A stretch of 49,120 nt of DNA from an uncultured Pleomorphomonas sp. Lineage in GTDB: Bacteria; Pseudomonadota; Alphaproteobacteria; Rhizobiales; Pleomorphomonadaceae. The notes under the pieces are model-generated. The model saw nothing but the letters and a program-made list of their open reading frames with translations. It made no database searches and was not told the DNA's origin. Shown here piece after piece: positions 1-8,812 of the stretch; positions within the stretch are counted from its first letter, which is position 1; each line of letters opens with the position of its first letter. The position numbers and the translations under genes are program-made. The stretch is taken from positions 1 to 49,120 of the forward strand of contig CALMMQ010000024.1 of NCBI GenBank assembly GCA_937868725.1, in the 5' to 3' direction.

Positions 1-53
1 GACAGACCGGCCGGCAGCGCCTTCTCGTAAATCCCCAGGGGATGACGACGCAT
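1..53 (-). CDS. ulaE: L-ribulose-5-phosphate 3-epimerase (UlaE/SgbU type), N-terminal fragment
   Basis: Only the first 17 codons lie in the window; the gene continues off the left edge. The peptide begins MRRHPLGIYEKALPAG. The IPLGIYEKALPAG-like opening is characteristic of UlaE/SgbU, which interconverts L-xylulose-5-P and L-ribulose-5-P. The ATG lies 4 bp after the stop of the decarboxylase gene, so the two are surely co-transcribed. Function follows from this short match plus the perfect pathway context (lyxK, ulaD upstream). The rest of the protein cannot be judged here. Confidence 0.75.
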   Translation of the reverse strand, partial: MRRHPLGIYEKALPAGL

Positions 54-57
54 GGCC

Positions 58-711
58 TTACTCCCCCCAGATGGCCGAAATGGCGTCCTGGAACGTCGCC
101 GCCGCCGTGATCGGGTCGGCGGCGCCGTAGAGGGCGCGGCCAGCGATGAACACCTTGGCCGAGATGTCGCGGAACAGCGGCAGGTCGGCCGGCGAGATAC
201 CGCCCGTCACCGACATTTCGAGACCGATGTCGGAGAGCGCCTTCAGCTGGTCGAGGTCCTTCTGGCCCCAGGTCTGGCCCGCCGCCTGGGCGTCGCGGCC
301 GCGATGGAAAATGGCCTGGCGCAGGCCGAGGCGGTACCATTCCCGCGCGTCGTCGAGCGTCCAGTTGCCGAACAGCTCGATCTGGATGTCGCCGCCGCGC
401 GCTTTAGCCACCTCCAGCGCCCGCTCCATGGTGGCGAGCGGGGCGGCGCAGATCACCGTCATCCACGAGGCGCCGGCGTCGAAGGCCAGCTCGGCCAGCG
501 TCTCGCCGGCGTCGGCCACCTTGAGGTCGGCGACCAGCGTGCGGCCGGGATGGTCGGCGCGCAGCGCCCGCACGGCGTCCATGCCGCAGGCAAAGCACAA
601 CAGCGTGCCGGCCTCGATGATGTCGACGTGGCCGGCAAGGCGACGGGCAGCATCGAGCGCCGGATTGAGCACGGTGTAGTCGAGGGCAACCTGCAGGGCG
701 GGACGGGTCAT
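58..711 (-). CDS. ulaD: 3-keto-L-gulonate-6-phosphate decarboxylase
   Basis: This 217-residue protein has the length and whole-protein pattern of the KGPDC branch (UlaD/SgbH) of the orotidine-monophosphate-decarboxylase superfamily. It converts 3-keto-L-gulonate-6-P to L-xylulose-5-P and CO2 in the cytoplasm, using Mg2+. Visible active-site residues are D11, E33, D62, K64 (in DLKVADAGE, 62-70) and D67, at the same numbering as in E. coli UlaD. Its start overlaps the lyxK stop by 4 bp (ATGA), typical of translational coupling. It is the committed C6-to-C5 step of the operon. Hexulose-phosphate synthase is a related family, but the kinase and epimerase neighbours argue for KGPDC. Confidence 0.93.
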   Translation of the reverse strand: MTRPALQVALDYTVLNPALDAARRLAGHVDIIEAGTLLCFACGMDAVRALRADHPGRTLVADLKVADAGETLAELAFDAGASWMTVICAAPLATMERALEVAKARGGDIQIELFGNWTLDDAREWYRLGLRQAIFHRGRDAQAAGQTWGQKDLDQLKALSDIGLEMSVTGGISPADLPLFRDISAKVFIAGRALYGAADPITAAATFQDAISAIWGE

Positions 712-2213
712 CGTGTAAGTCCTTGAGAGTGAGAGGCCATGGTGTCTTCGAAGGCACGCAGGGCGGCGATGAGCTCGCGGTAGGCGAAGCGCTTGGCGTC
801 GTAGGCGGCGCGACGGCCCGACACCGGCTCGATCACCGAAACCGGGGCGTCGACGGCAGCCATGGCACGCCAGATGTCGGGGAAGGCGCCGGTGCCGACG
901 GCGGCCATCAGGGCAGCGCCAAGGGCGCCGGTCTCCTCGATGGCGGGAATTTCGACGGTGCTGCCGGAAGCGTCGGCCAGCATCTGCATCCAGACGCGCG
1001 AACGCGTCGGACCGCCGGTGACGCGCAGCGCCGTGGCGGCGGGGAAGCGCTGACGCACCCGGTCGACGTGGTGGAGCAGGCTGAAGACAACGCCCTCGTA
1101 GACAGCTTGCAGCAGGTGGGCGCGGCCGTGCAGCGCCTGCAGGCCGTAGAAGCCGGCCCGCATGCCGAGGCCGGCGTTGCTGCCGTAGAGGAAGGGCAGG
1201 AACAGCACGTCGGAGCCGGCAGGCTCAAGGGCGGCCACCGCCCGGTCCATGCCGGCGTAATCGTGGTCGCCGAACTGTTCGGTCAGCCATTCGAGGTTGG
1301 CGGCCGACGTCGGCGAGGCGTCATGGACGATGAAGGCGTCGGGAGCAGCGTGACGGCCGTAGACGAAGGGGATGGGCAGGCCGGCCTTGACCTCGTGGGC
1401 GAGGCCGGTCACCACCGACCAGGTGCCAAGCACGGCGTTGATGCGGCTGTCGTCTCTGAGGCCGGCGCTGAGGCAGGTCGAGACGACGTCGAACAGGCCG
1501 CCGACCACCGGCGTGCCAGCCTTGAGGCCGGTGAGCGCCGCCGCTTCCGCCGTGACGCCGCCCACCACTTCGGCCGAGCCGACGATCGGCGGCAGAGCGG
1601 CGATCATCTCGGGTATGCCGAGCAGCTCGGCCAGCGCCGGATCGAAGCCGCCCCGGCGCATGTCGTAGAGATTGCACTCGGAAATGTTGGTGATCTCGAC
1701 GCCAAGGGCGCCGGTCAGGCGGAAGCGCAGATAGTCGTGGCCCATCAGCACGGCGCCGATACGGCCGTAGGTGTCGGGCTCGTTGTCCTTGAACCAGCGC
1801 AGGATCGACACGGGATGGCCGGTCCACAGCGTCTGCAGCGTCTTGGGATAGAGCTGCTCGGGGATGCCCTGGCGCTGCCAGGCGCGGACGATGTCGAGGG
1901 CGCGCTGGTCCGACGACAGCACCGCCCGGCCGAGCGGCCGCCGGTCGCGGTCGAGCAGGAAGGCGCCCTTGCCCTGAGCCGAAATGCCGAGGCCGGCGAT
2001 GTCGGCCGGGTCGACGCCGGTGCGGGCGATGACGTCGGCGATGACCGCCGCCGTGGCCCGCCACAGGTCCTCCATGTCGCGCTCGGCCCGGCCGGGACGC
2101 TCGGAGAGGACGGCGAGGCCGGTCCGCGCCACGCCGCGCGCCCGGCCGGATTGATCGAACAGCGCCGCCTTGAGGAAGGTGCCGCCGCAGTCGATGCCGA
2201 GCCAGAACGGCAT
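708..2213 (-). CDS. lyxK: L-xylulose / 3-keto-L-gulonate kinase (FGGY family)
   Basis: A 501-residue FGGY carbohydrate kinase resembling E. coli LyxK along its whole length. It opens with the ATP-binding GIDCGGTFLKAALFD segment (about 6-20). It carries the RDMEDLW, GISAQGKGAFLLD, QTLWTGHPVS and GLFDVVST segments, the last holding the expected catalytic Asp, and an ASGSTVEIPAIEETGALGAA segment near the C-terminus. LyxK phosphorylates 3-keto-L-gulonate and L-xylulose. Here it supplies the substrate of the ulaD product directly downstream. Its ATG lies 3 bp after the lactonase stop. Other FGGY kinases (xylulose, ribulose) are possible on fold alone, but sequence pattern and context both favour LyxK. 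Confidence 0.92.
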   Translation of the reverse strand: MPFWLGIDCGGTFLKAALFDQSGRARGVARTGLAVLSERPGRAERDMEDLWRATAAVIADVIARTGVDPADIAGLGISAQGKGAFLLDRDRRPLGRAVLSSDQRALDIVRAWQRQGIPEQLYPKTLQTLWTGHPVSILRWFKDNEPDTYGRIGAVLMGHDYLRFRLTGALGVEITNISECNLYDMRRGGFDPALAELLGIPEMIAALPPIVGSAEVVGGVTAEAAALTGLKAGTPVVGGLFDVVSTCLSAGLRDDSRINAVLGTWSVVTGLAHEVKAGLPIPFVYGRHAAPDAFIVHDASPTSAANLEWLTEQFGDHDYAGMDRAVAALEPAGSDVLFLPFLYGSNAGLGMRAGFYGLQALHGRAHLLQAVYEGVVFSLLHHVDRVRQRFPAATALRVTGGPTRSRVWMQMLADASGSTVEIPAIEETGALGAALMAAVGTGAFPDIWRAMAAVDAPVSVIEPVSGRRAAYDAKRFAYRELIAALRAFEDTMASHSQGLTR

Positions 2214-2216
2214 GGT

Positions 2217-3146
2217 TCAGCGCCCTCCCGCCACGAGGTGATCGTACTGGACGCCGCGCGTGGCGAGGCGGACGTGATAGAGCGAGGTGGTGGCGGTGAT
2301 GAACAGTTCGTCCTGATCGGGACCGCCGAAGGTGCAGTTGGACACGCGCTCGGGCACGTTGATGACGCCGAGGCGGCGGCCGTCGGGGGCGAAGACCATG
2401 ATGCCCTGCTCGAAGCTGCAGAAGACGTTGCCGGCCCGGTCGACGGTGAAGCCGTCGGGAATGCCCGGCGCGACGACGGCGAAGACGGCCGGCCGGACGA
2501 GCTGGCGGCCATCGACGACGTCGTAGACGGCGAGATGGCGCCGGCCCCTGGTCGGGAACTCGACGATCGACATGTCGGCGACGTAGAGGCGGCTTTCGTC
2601 GGGCGAGAAGGCGAGACCATTGGGACGCTGGACGTCGGTGGCGACGACGTCGAGATCGCCCGACGCCGGATCGTAGCGATAGACCCAGCAGCCGATGACC
2701 TGGCTTTCCGACTTGAAGCCCTCGGCGTCGCCGATGATGCCGTAGGGTGGATCGGTGAACCAGATGGTGCCGTCGGACTTGACCACCACGTCATTGGGCG
2801 AATTGAGGCGGCGACCGTCGAAGCGATCGACCAGCATGCGGACGCGGCCATCGGCCTCGGTGATCGACAGGCCGCGCCGACCGTGCTCGCAGGAGACGAG
2901 ACGGCCGGCCCGGTCGAGCGCATTGCCGTTGGCGAAGTTCGACGGGTCGCGGAACACCGTGACGGCGCCGCTGCGCGCCCAACGGAACATGCGGTTGCCC
3001 TTGACGTCGGAGAAGATCACCGCGTCCTCGTTGGGCAGCCAGACCGGCCCTTCGGCCCAGACGGCCGGCGAGGCGAGACAACGGAGCTGGCTGTCGGGGC
3101 GGAGGAGCCCGGCAAAGGACGGATCGGAGGAGGAGAAGTCCGACAT
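2217..3146 (-). CDS. SMP-30/gluconolactonase family lactonase
   Basis: A six-bladed beta-propeller lactonase of about 309 residues. Family landmarks are WAEGPVW near residue 30 (metal-binding Glu), LNSPNDVVV followed by WFTDPPYG, RPNGLAFSPDE and IPDGFTVDRAGN (metal-binding Asn/Asp positions). An upstream in-frame start at 3164 exists, but GAGGTG sits 7 nt before the ATG at 3146, so that start is preferred. The family hydrolyses sugar lactones with a divalent metal. In this operon a substrate that opens to 2,3-diketo-L-gulonate (dehydroascorbate) or another aldonolactone is the natural guess, but this is inference. E. coli yia and ula operons have no SMP-30 gene; ula uses an unrelated lactonase, UlaG. 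Confidence 0.85.
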   Translation of the reverse strand: MSDFSSSDPSFAGLLRPDSQLRCLASPAVWAEGPVWLPNEDAVIFSDVKGNRMFRWARSGAVTVFRDPSNFANGNALDRAGRLVSCEHGRRGLSITEADGRVRMLVDRFDGRRLNSPNDVVVKSDGTIWFTDPPYGIIGDAEGFKSESQVIGCWVYRYDPASGDLDVVATDVQRPNGLAFSPDESRLYVADMSIVEFPTRGRRHLAVYDVVDGRQLVRPAVFAVVAPGIPDGFTVDRAGNVFCSFEQGIMVFAPDGRRLGVINVPERVSNCTFGGPDQDELFITATTSLYHVRLATRGVQYDHLVAGGR

Positions 3147-3224
3147 GTGATCACCTCGAGGCAAGGAAATCCGTTCGCGGCGGCTTCACCGCGAACGGCA
3201 GCGTCGTGTCAGAACGGCCAGGGC

Positions 3225-4331
3225 TTACTTGACGCCCCAGATGGACTTGTAGTGGCCCTGGTAGTCGTTCTGCGGGTCGTAGACGTTCTTGTCACCGCCG
3301 TCGAAGGCGATGTTGTCCTTGGTGACCAGATGCACCGGCGTCACGTAGCCCGACGGCTTCTGACCGGCGAAGGCACGGTTGAACTCGTCGACGATCTGCC
3401 AGCCGTGCAGCTTGAGCGGCTCGGGCACCGTGGCCGTCTGGTGGTTGCCGGTGCGGATGCGCTGGTAGGAGGTCACCGAGCCGTCACCGGCCGAGACGTT
3501 GAACGGGGCGTCGTCGCCCTTCTTGCCGGCCGTCTGCAGCGAAGAAGCCATGAAGTCGAAGTAGAGGTCGTTGATGGCCAGCGAGTACTGGTAATCGGCG
3601 CCGTACTTCTGGATGAGCGAGAAGGTCATCTGCGGCATGCGGTTCGACGTGTCGGCGAGCGGGGTGTCGATGAACTCGACGACCTTGCAGCCGGCGCACT
3701 TCTCGATCACCGCCTTCATGGCGTTGGCCTTGTCGAGGGCGATCTGGTAGAGCGAGTCGGTGAAGATGATGGCCTTGGCCGTGCCTTCGGACTTGGCGAC
3801 GGCGTACATGGCGGCCGTCTTGGCGACGTCGTCACTGTCCGAGGTGACGTTGTAGAAGATGCCGTATTCGGGCATCGGACCCGGCTTCGGCACGGCGTGC
3901 CAGCCGACCAGCACGATCTTCTCCTCGATGGCCTTCTTGAGGGCCATCTTGGCGACGTTGGGGTTCCAGCCGCCGACGACGATGCCGTCCGGCTTCTTGG
4001 CGATGGCCTGGTTGAGGGCGGCCAGCTGGTCCTTGACCGAACCGGCGCCGTCCAGCACGTCGAGCTTCCAGCCAGCAATCTTGGCCGCCTCGGCCACGCC
4101 TTCCTCGACGCCCAGCACGCCGCCGTTCTTCATGTCGGAGGCGATGTAGATGATCGACTTGCCCTTGGCGATGGCCGGGCCGGCGGTCGGGCCATCCCAG
4201 GCGGAGGCCGGCGCCGTCGCCTTGGCGACGAGGGCCTTGGCCTCGTCCAGGAAGGCGTCGGCATGGGCCGGCAGGGTGGCAGCCGCCACGGCATAAAGGG
4301 CGGTCGAAAGCAGGAAACCAATCCTTTTCAT
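3225..4331 (-). CDS. Sugar ABC importer substrate-binding protein (Peripla_BP_4 type)
   Basis: About 368 residues with a cleavable signal peptide (MKRIGFLLSTALYAVAAATLPAHA, cut after AHA). The mature part shows the RbsB/pentose-binding fold: SIIYIASDMKNGG, DGIVVGGWNPN, KIVLVGWHAVP, AKAIIFTDS and a C-terminal hinge region. The start at 4331 follows AGGAGAAAACGCT, a good ribosome site; a longer in-frame ORF to 4367 has none. It would bind the substrate in the periplasm for the permease and ATPase encoded upstream. Its place in the operon suggests a ligand such as diketogulonate, ketogulonate, ascorbate or a related lactone, replacing the TRAP transporter of E. coli yiaMNO. The ligand is not shown by sequence. 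Confidence 0.85.
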   Translation of the reverse strand: MKRIGFLLSTALYAVAAATLPAHADAFLDEAKALVAKATAPASAWDGPTAGPAIAKGKSIIYIASDMKNGGVLGVEEGVAEAAKIAGWKLDVLDGAGSVKDQLAALNQAIAKKPDGIVVGGWNPNVAKMALKKAIEEKIVLVGWHAVPKPGPMPEYGIFYNVTSDSDDVAKTAAMYAVAKSEGTAKAIIFTDSLYQIALDKANAMKAVIEKCAGCKVVEFIDTPLADTSNRMPQMTFSLIQKYGADYQYSLAINDLYFDFMASSLQTAGKKGDDAPFNVSAGDGSVTSYQRIRTGNHQTATVPEPLKLHGWQIVDEFNRAFAGQKPSGYVTPVHLVTKDNIAFDGGDKNVYDPQNDYQGHYKSIWGVK

Positions 4332-4376
4332 AGCGTTTTCTCCTGGTAGTCCAATGGGTTGACGCAATCGGGCCGA

Positions 4377-5429
4377 TTACGCCTTCTTGGTTGAGCTGCG
4401 TTGCACAGCCTTCTGATTGAGCAGGCGCCGCCGCTGGGCATAGCCGGCCAAGGTAATGGAGAGCAGCAGGGTCGTGCCGTTGAAGAGAGGTTCGACCCAG
4501 AACGCGCCGCCGAACTGCTGGATGCCAGCGATGCCGATGGCGAGAATGGAGACACCGATCACCGTGCCCCAGACGTTGACGCGGCCGGGACGGATGGTGG
4601 TCGAGCCGAGGAAGGCGCCGACCAGGGCCGGCAGCATGTAGTCCATGCCGACGGAGGCCTGACCGACACCCTGTTCAGCGGCGACGAGCACGCCGGTGAA
4701 GCCGGTGATGGTCGAGGAGGCGATGAACGAGCCGATGACATAGCGCGTCACCGGGATGCCGTTGAGGTTGGCGGCGGCGGGGTTGCCACCGACGGCATAC
4801 ATGCAGCGGCCGAGCGGGGTGTGTTCGGTGACCAGCCACATGATGATGGCCAGCGCCAGCACGTAGAAGCCGCCGATGGGAATGCCGGCGATCTCGGTAT
4901 GGTGCAGCATCATGAAGGCGTCGGGCAGATCGCCGACGATCTGGCGGCCGCCGGAGTGCCAGAGGGCGACGGCGTAAAGCGTGGTGCCGGTGCCAAGGGT
5001 GGCCACGAAGGCGTCGATGTCGGCGACGGCGACGAGAATGCCGTTGAACAGGCCGTAGATGGCCGACAGCACCAGCACGATCAGCACCGCCTCCGGCCAG
5101 CTGAAGCCGTAGCTGACCTGCAGGCTGATGGCGAGGATATGCCAGAGCACGATGCCGAAGCCGACGTTGAGGTCGATCTTGCCGACGATCATCGGAATGG
5201 TGGCGGCGAGCGCCAGCAGCGCCACTTTCGACTTGGAGGCCAGGATGGCCTGCAGCGTCAGCAGCGAGGCGAACGACGGCGTCGCCAGCGAAAACAGCAC
5301 GATGAGCAGCACACACAGGATGAGCAGACCGTAACGGGTGCCCGCCTGGGTGAGGACGGGCAGAATGCCGTCGTGCTTCAGGCTGACGCGCTCTTCGAGA
5401 GCGGTCGATTTGACAGATGAGCTGGCCAC
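4377..5429 (-). CDS. Sugar ABC importer permease (RbsC type)
   Basis: An inner-membrane permease of the BPD_transp_2 family, about 350 residues with many hydrophobic segments from residue 25 on (for example GLLILCVLLIVLFSLATPSF). Family landmarks are ALAATIPMIVGKIDLNVG, the FVATLGTGT segment, GRCMYAVGGNPAAANLNGI and the C-terminal ALVGAFLGSTT. The chosen start is GTG at 5429, preceded by GGGAGG at 7 nt. The open frame continues to 5588, but that part runs into the ATPase gene and has no membrane-protein character. It pairs with the ATPase just upstream and the binding protein just downstream. Confidence 0.87.
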   Translation of the reverse strand: MASSSVKSTALEERVSLKHDGILPVLTQAGTRYGLLILCVLLIVLFSLATPSFASLLTLQAILASKSKVALLALAATIPMIVGKIDLNVGFGIVLWHILAISLQVSYGFSWPEAVLIVLVLSAIYGLFNGILVAVADIDAFVATLGTGTTLYAVALWHSGGRQIVGDLPDAFMMLHHTEIAGIPIGGFYVLALAIIMWLVTEHTPLGRCMYAVGGNPAAANLNGIPVTRYVIGSFIASSTITGFTGVLVAAEQGVGQASVGMDYMLPALVGAFLGSTTIRPGRVNVWGTVIGVSILAIGIAGIQQFGGAFWVEPLFNGTTLLLSITLAGYAQRRRLLNQKAVQRSSTKKA

Positions 5430-5505
5430 CTCATGTCCTCCCAATTCTTGAAAGCGGGGCCGGGGTGCGCACGCACCCGCCGGCTGGGCTAAGTCGATGC
5501 GTCTG

Positions 5506-7056
5506 TCAGGCCACTGCGGCCGAGGCGTCGGCCGAGAGCGTCTCGGAACCGGCGCAGGCCAGCTCCAGCAGATTGGCGAACGTGACATCGCGGTTGATCA
5601 GTTCCCCCACCACCTTGCCGCGGTTGAAAACGAGGGCGCGGTTGCAGATGTGGGCGATTTCCTCGAAGTCCATGGAGATCACCAGCACGGCGATACCCTT
5701 GGCGAGCGCTTCGTTGAGCAGATCGTAGATCTCGGCGCGGGCGCCGACGTCGACGCCGGCGGTGGGATCCTCAAGGATCAGCACCGGCGTGCCGAGCTTC
5801 ATCCAGCGGGCCATCACCACCTTCTGCTGGTTGCCGCCGGACAGGGCGCTGATGTCGATGTCGATGAGGCGCGGCCGGACGTCGAAGCGCTCGACCTCCT
5901 CCCAGGCGCTGCGGGCCTCGCGGTCGGCGCCGTAGTTGGAAATCGGCCTGAGGCCGAGATTGCACGGGTTCAGGAACAGGTTTTCCCGCACCGACATGCT
6001 CATGACGACGCTCTCGTTGATGCGGTCGCCGGCCACCAGCGAAATGCCGGCGGCGATGGCGTCCGTCGGGCTCGAGGGGGCGATGGTCTTGCCGCCAAGG
6101 GCGATGGAGCCGGCCGAAGCGGTCCGCTTGCCGAACAGGCAGCGGCCGATCTCCTCCTGGCCGGCGCCGCGCAGGCCGACGAGGGCGACCATTTCGCCGC
6201 GCTGCAGGCTGAACGACACCGGGCCGGTGTCGCCGACGGTCAGTCCCTTGACGTCGAGCATGGCCGGCGCGCCGACGGGCAGCGGCCGGCGCTTGTCGCC
6301 GCGCTTTTCCTCGCCGACGATCAGCCGGACGAGATCGCGCAGTTCGTACTGCGCCGTGGCGCCGCCGGCCACCCAGCGACCGTCGCGCATGACGCAGACC
6401 TCGTCGGCGATCTCCACCACCTCGTCGAGGCGATGGGTGACGTAGATCATGCCGACCTGGCGCTGACGCAGGCGCTCCAGCACCTCGAACAGGTGCTTGA
6501 CGTCGTCGGCCGGCAGCGAGGCGGTGGGTTCGTCGAGCACCAGCACCTCGGCGTCGACGGCGACGGCACGGGCGATGGCCAGCAGCGACTTTTCGGTGCG
6601 CGACAGTTCGAAGACGCGGGCGTCGGGATCGATGTCGGTGCCGACGGCCTTGAGAGCGGCATCGGCGCGAGCCCGCACCTCGGCCCAGTCGACGAGGCCG
6701 AGGCGGCGGGGGAAACCCATGGTGAAGGCCATGTTCTCGGCCACGGTCATCCATTCGATGAGACCGAGGTCCTGATGGATGAAGGCGATGGGCTGGCTGC
6801 CGCGCTTGCCAATGGCGGCGGCGGAGGCGATCTCCTGGCCGTGGAACAGGATCGAGCCGGAATCGCGCTTGTAGACGCCGGCGAGAATCTTGATCAGCGT
6901 CGACTTGCCGGCGCCGTTCTCGCCCAGGAGGGCGAGGATCTTGCCGGGCTTGACGTCGATGCTCACCTGATCGACGGCGGCGACGCGACCAAAGGTCTTG
7001 ACTATGTCGACCATCGACAGGATCGGAGCGTCGGTCGCGACAACGGGGGCATTCAT
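5506..7056 (-). CDS. Sugar ABC importer ATPase (RbsA/MglA type, two ABC domains)
   Basis: A 516-residue duplicated ATPase. The first domain has Walker A GENGAGKS (45-52) and Walker B VLVLDEPTASLP (near 172-182), followed by the H-loop YVTHRLDE. The second has LSGGNQQKVVMARW with LILEDPTAGVD and lacks a classical Walker A, as is usual for this family. The first signature reads LSRTE (151-155), poorer than the usual LSxGQ-like form. The start at 7056 is preceded by GGGAGGAGG; a longer frame to 7200 reaches the dlgD stop region and is rejected. It powers uptake through the permease encoded next. Confidence 0.88.
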   Translation of the reverse strand: MNAPVVATDAPILSMVDIVKTFGRVAAVDQVSIDVKPGKILALLGENGAGKSTLIKILAGVYKRDSGSILFHGQEIASAAAIGKRGSQPIAFIHQDLGLIEWMTVAENMAFTMGFPRRLGLVDWAEVRARADAALKAVGTDIDPDARVFELSRTEKSLLAIARAVAVDAEVLVLDEPTASLPADDVKHLFEVLERLRQRQVGMIYVTHRLDEVVEIADEVCVMRDGRWVAGGATAQYELRDLVRLIVGEEKRGDKRRPLPVGAPAMLDVKGLTVGDTGPVSFSLQRGEMVALVGLRGAGQEEIGRCLFGKRTASAGSIALGGKTIAPSSPTDAIAAGISLVAGDRINESVVMSMSVRENLFLNPCNLGLRPISNYGADREARSAWEEVERFDVRPRLIDIDISALSGGNQQKVVMARWMKLGTPVLILEDPTAGVDVGARAEIYDLLNEALAKGIAVLVISMDFEEIAHICNRALVFNRGKVVGELINRDVTFANLLELACAGSETLSADASAAVA

Positions 7057-7146
7057 CGGGCTATCCTCCTCCCGGACTTCGGTGTTCTGCCGTCGATCCT
7101 CGCGACGGCGTGCCGGAAACCTGCGCGGTCTTCCGGGCTTGCGGTC

Positions 7147-7169
7147 GGGGCGGGCGCCTGGCCCGCCCC
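7147..7169 (-). other. GC-rich stem-loop between dlgD and the ABC genes
   Basis: A perfect inverted repeat, GGGGCGGGC / GCCCGCCCC, with a 9-bp stem and 5-nt loop lies 7 nt downstream of the dlgD stop. No T-run follows on the minus strand, so it is unlikely to be a full terminator. It could attenuate transcription or protect the 3' end of a yiaL-dlgD message so that enzyme and transporter levels differ. Confidence 0.5.
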
Positions 7170-7175
7170 GGTCCC

Positions 7176-8177
7176 TCACAGGGCGCGGATACGCTCCCAC
7201 ACCCGGTCGTCGACCGGAATGCCGTTCTTGATGTTCTGAGCCTTCATCTGCGGGAATTCATGCCCGGGCAGACGGATGGCCTGGGCCGGATCGGAACGGG
7301 CCGCCGTCAGCACGTAGTCGCAGATGCGCTTCAGCTTTTCGTCGCGGGTGCCGCGGTCGATCAGCCGGTCGACCTCGATGGCGATGAACACCTGCGAGAC
7401 GTTGTACTCGTCGTCCATCTCCTCGGTCACCTCGGCCACCGACAGGCCGCCGGTGAGCAGCGTGGCGATCATGTCGAGGACGATGGAGAGACCCGATCCC
7501 TTCCAGTAGCCCATGGGCAGGATGCGGCGGTTCTTCTCGATGACGCCGGGGTCGCGCGTCAGCTTGCCGTCGTCGTCGAAGCCGCCGTCGACCGGCAGCT
7601 GGCGACCGGCCAGACGGTTCACCTCAAGCATGCCGTAGGAGAACATCGACATCGACATGTCGACCATGGTCACCGGATTGCCGGGCACGGCGACGATCAG
7701 CGGGTTGGTGCCGATGCGGCATTCCTTGGCGCCCCAGGGCGGCATGACGGCGATGGAGTTGGTCCAGCACATGCCGACGTAGCCCTTCTCGGCCGCCTGA
7801 TAGCCGTAGGCGCCGCCACGCATCCAGTGATTGGCGTGGCGCAGGGCGACGAGGCCGATGCCGTGGGTGGCGGCCAGTTCCATCGCCCGGTCCATCATGG
7901 CCGTGGCGGTGAGATTGCCGATGGCGCGGTGGGCGTCCCACTGCTCGATGGCGCCGAGCGACAGCAGCTTCTCCGGCTCGGCGTCGACGACGATGTCGCC
8001 CTTGCGGATCTGCTCGACGAAACGCGGGAAGCGGTTGACGCCGTGGGAATAGACGCCGGTCTCGGTGGTGTCGGCGAACAGGGTGGCGCAGGCTTCGGCC
8101 TTGGCGGGCTTCAGTCCGCACTTCAGCAGCACGCGCAGGAACTCGGCTTTCAGGTCACTATGGGTCAGATGCGGCAT
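7176..8177 (-). CDS. dlgD: 2,3-diketo-L-gulonate reductase
   Basis: A 333-residue member of the Ldh_2 (malate/L-lactate dehydrogenase-like) family, close to E. coli DlgD/YiaK over its full length. Signature stretches are [14 protein letters not shown]-like (41-54, catalytic His45), [34 protein letters not shown] and [16 protein letters not shown]. It reduces 2,3-diketo-L-gulonate to 3-keto-L-gulonate with NAD(P)H in the cytoplasm. The start at 8177 follows GGAGGGG; the longer frame to 8504 overlaps yiaL and is not used. It is the second gene of the operon, 38 bp after yiaL. Confidence 0.95.
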   Translation of the reverse strand: MPHLTHSDLKAEFLRVLLKCGLKPAKAEACATLFADTTETGVYSHGVNRFPRFVEQIRKGDIVVDAEPEKLLSLGAIEQWDAHRAIGNLTATAMMDRAMELAATHGIGLVALRHANHWMRGGAYGYQAAEKGYVGMCWTNSIAVMPPWGAKECRIGTNPLIVAVPGNPVTMVDMSMSMFSYGMLEVNRLAGRQLPVDGGFDDDGKLTRDPGVIEKNRRILPMGYWKGSGLSIVLDMIATLLTGGLSVAEVTEEMDDEYNVSQVFIAIEVDRLIDRGTRDEKLKRICDYVLTAARSDPAQAIRLPGHEFPQMKAQNIKNGIPVDDRVWERIRAL

Positions 8178-8215
8178 GGCTTTCCCCTCCGGCAAACGCA
8201 CGCTTGAATGGATGA

Positions 8216-8707
8216 TCAGAAGTGGGGGACCGCCGGCCATTCGGCGGCAAGGACGGCCCAGGGTATCTTGCCGACAACCTTGCGGATGCGGGCCGGATGA
8301 TCGAGGACGACGCCCGGACAATGGATGTCGTCGGGCGAGAAGACGAAGACGTCGCCAGGAACGAACGGCTGCCAGTCGAGCGCGAGGCCGGCGGCGTAGA
8401 ACCGGATGTCGGCGGCCGCGTCGTAGGGGCTGGCCGGGCTGTCGTCGCGCCGCGGTGTCCAGCCCATCTGCTCGCGACCGGCGAGCATCACCTGGACGTC
8501 GCAATAGCGGCGATGGCTCTCGGCCCGCAGCTCGGCGGCCGGGCGGGTGTCGTATTCGTTGATGACGTAGAAGCTGCCATCGCCGAGGTCGTAACGCCCC
8601 TTGGCGGCGGTGAGCAGCGACGGATCGGCGAGGCGGGCCAGCATGCGCCGCAGCGTCGGCGACGGGGCGTGCGTCCAGTCCGATCCGTCGAGATGTCCCT
8701 TGATCAC
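8216..8707 (-). CDS. yiaL: YiaL/YhcH/YjgK (DUF386) family protein
   Basis: A 163-residue protein of the YhcH/YjgK/YiaL family, a small cupin-like fold. Family landmarks are the [17 protein letters not shown] stretch, the [18 protein letters not shown] metal-site region and a C-terminal RKVVGKIPW. The start is GTG at 8707 behind GGGGAGGAAGG. In E. coli yiaL sits beside yiaK (dlgD), as here. The family binds a metal, and members have been linked to sugar (sialic acid, beta-galactoside) metabolism, but its role in this pathway is unproven; an anomerase or isomerase role is possible. It is the first gene of the operon. Confidence 0.85.
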   Translation of the reverse strand: MIKGHLDGSDWTHAPSPTLRRMLARLADPSLLTAAKGRYDLGDGSFYVINEYDTRPAAELRAESHRRYCDVQVMLAGREQMGWTPRRDDSPASPYDAAADIRFYAAGLALDWQPFVPGDVFVFSPDDIHCPGVVLDHPARIRKVVGKIPWAVLAAEWPAVPHF

Positions 8708-8784
8708 GGTGCCTTCCTCCCCAGGTGGCGCTGGCGCCCCCCGGCGCCCCGTGTTTTGCATTTCAAAATCACGTTTCAATATTC

Positions 8785-8812
8785 GATATACAAGGGCCGT
8801 CCTCTTTGTCAA
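8785..8812 (-). promoter_or_regulatory. Putative promoter of the diketogulonate operon
   Basis: On the minus strand a perfect -35 TTGACA (8812-8807) is followed after 16 nt by TATATC (8790-8785). Transcription would start near 8778, about 70 nt before the yiaL start codon. Just downstream, TTTCAA occurs twice on the plus strand (8761-8766 and 8774-8779, 13 bp apart) in a locally AT-rich stretch. This repeat is a reasonable IclR-family operator candidate for the divergent regulator. The remainder of the 302-bp divergent spacer is GC-rich with no other obvious site. Confidence 0.5.

Noticed and set aside
723-4349. A 1208-codon open frame on the plus strand
   Set aside because: It lies antisense to lyxK, the lactonase and the binding protein, all with clear family motifs. 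Long antisense frames are expected in high-GC DNA, and its low-complexity composition fits no protein family.
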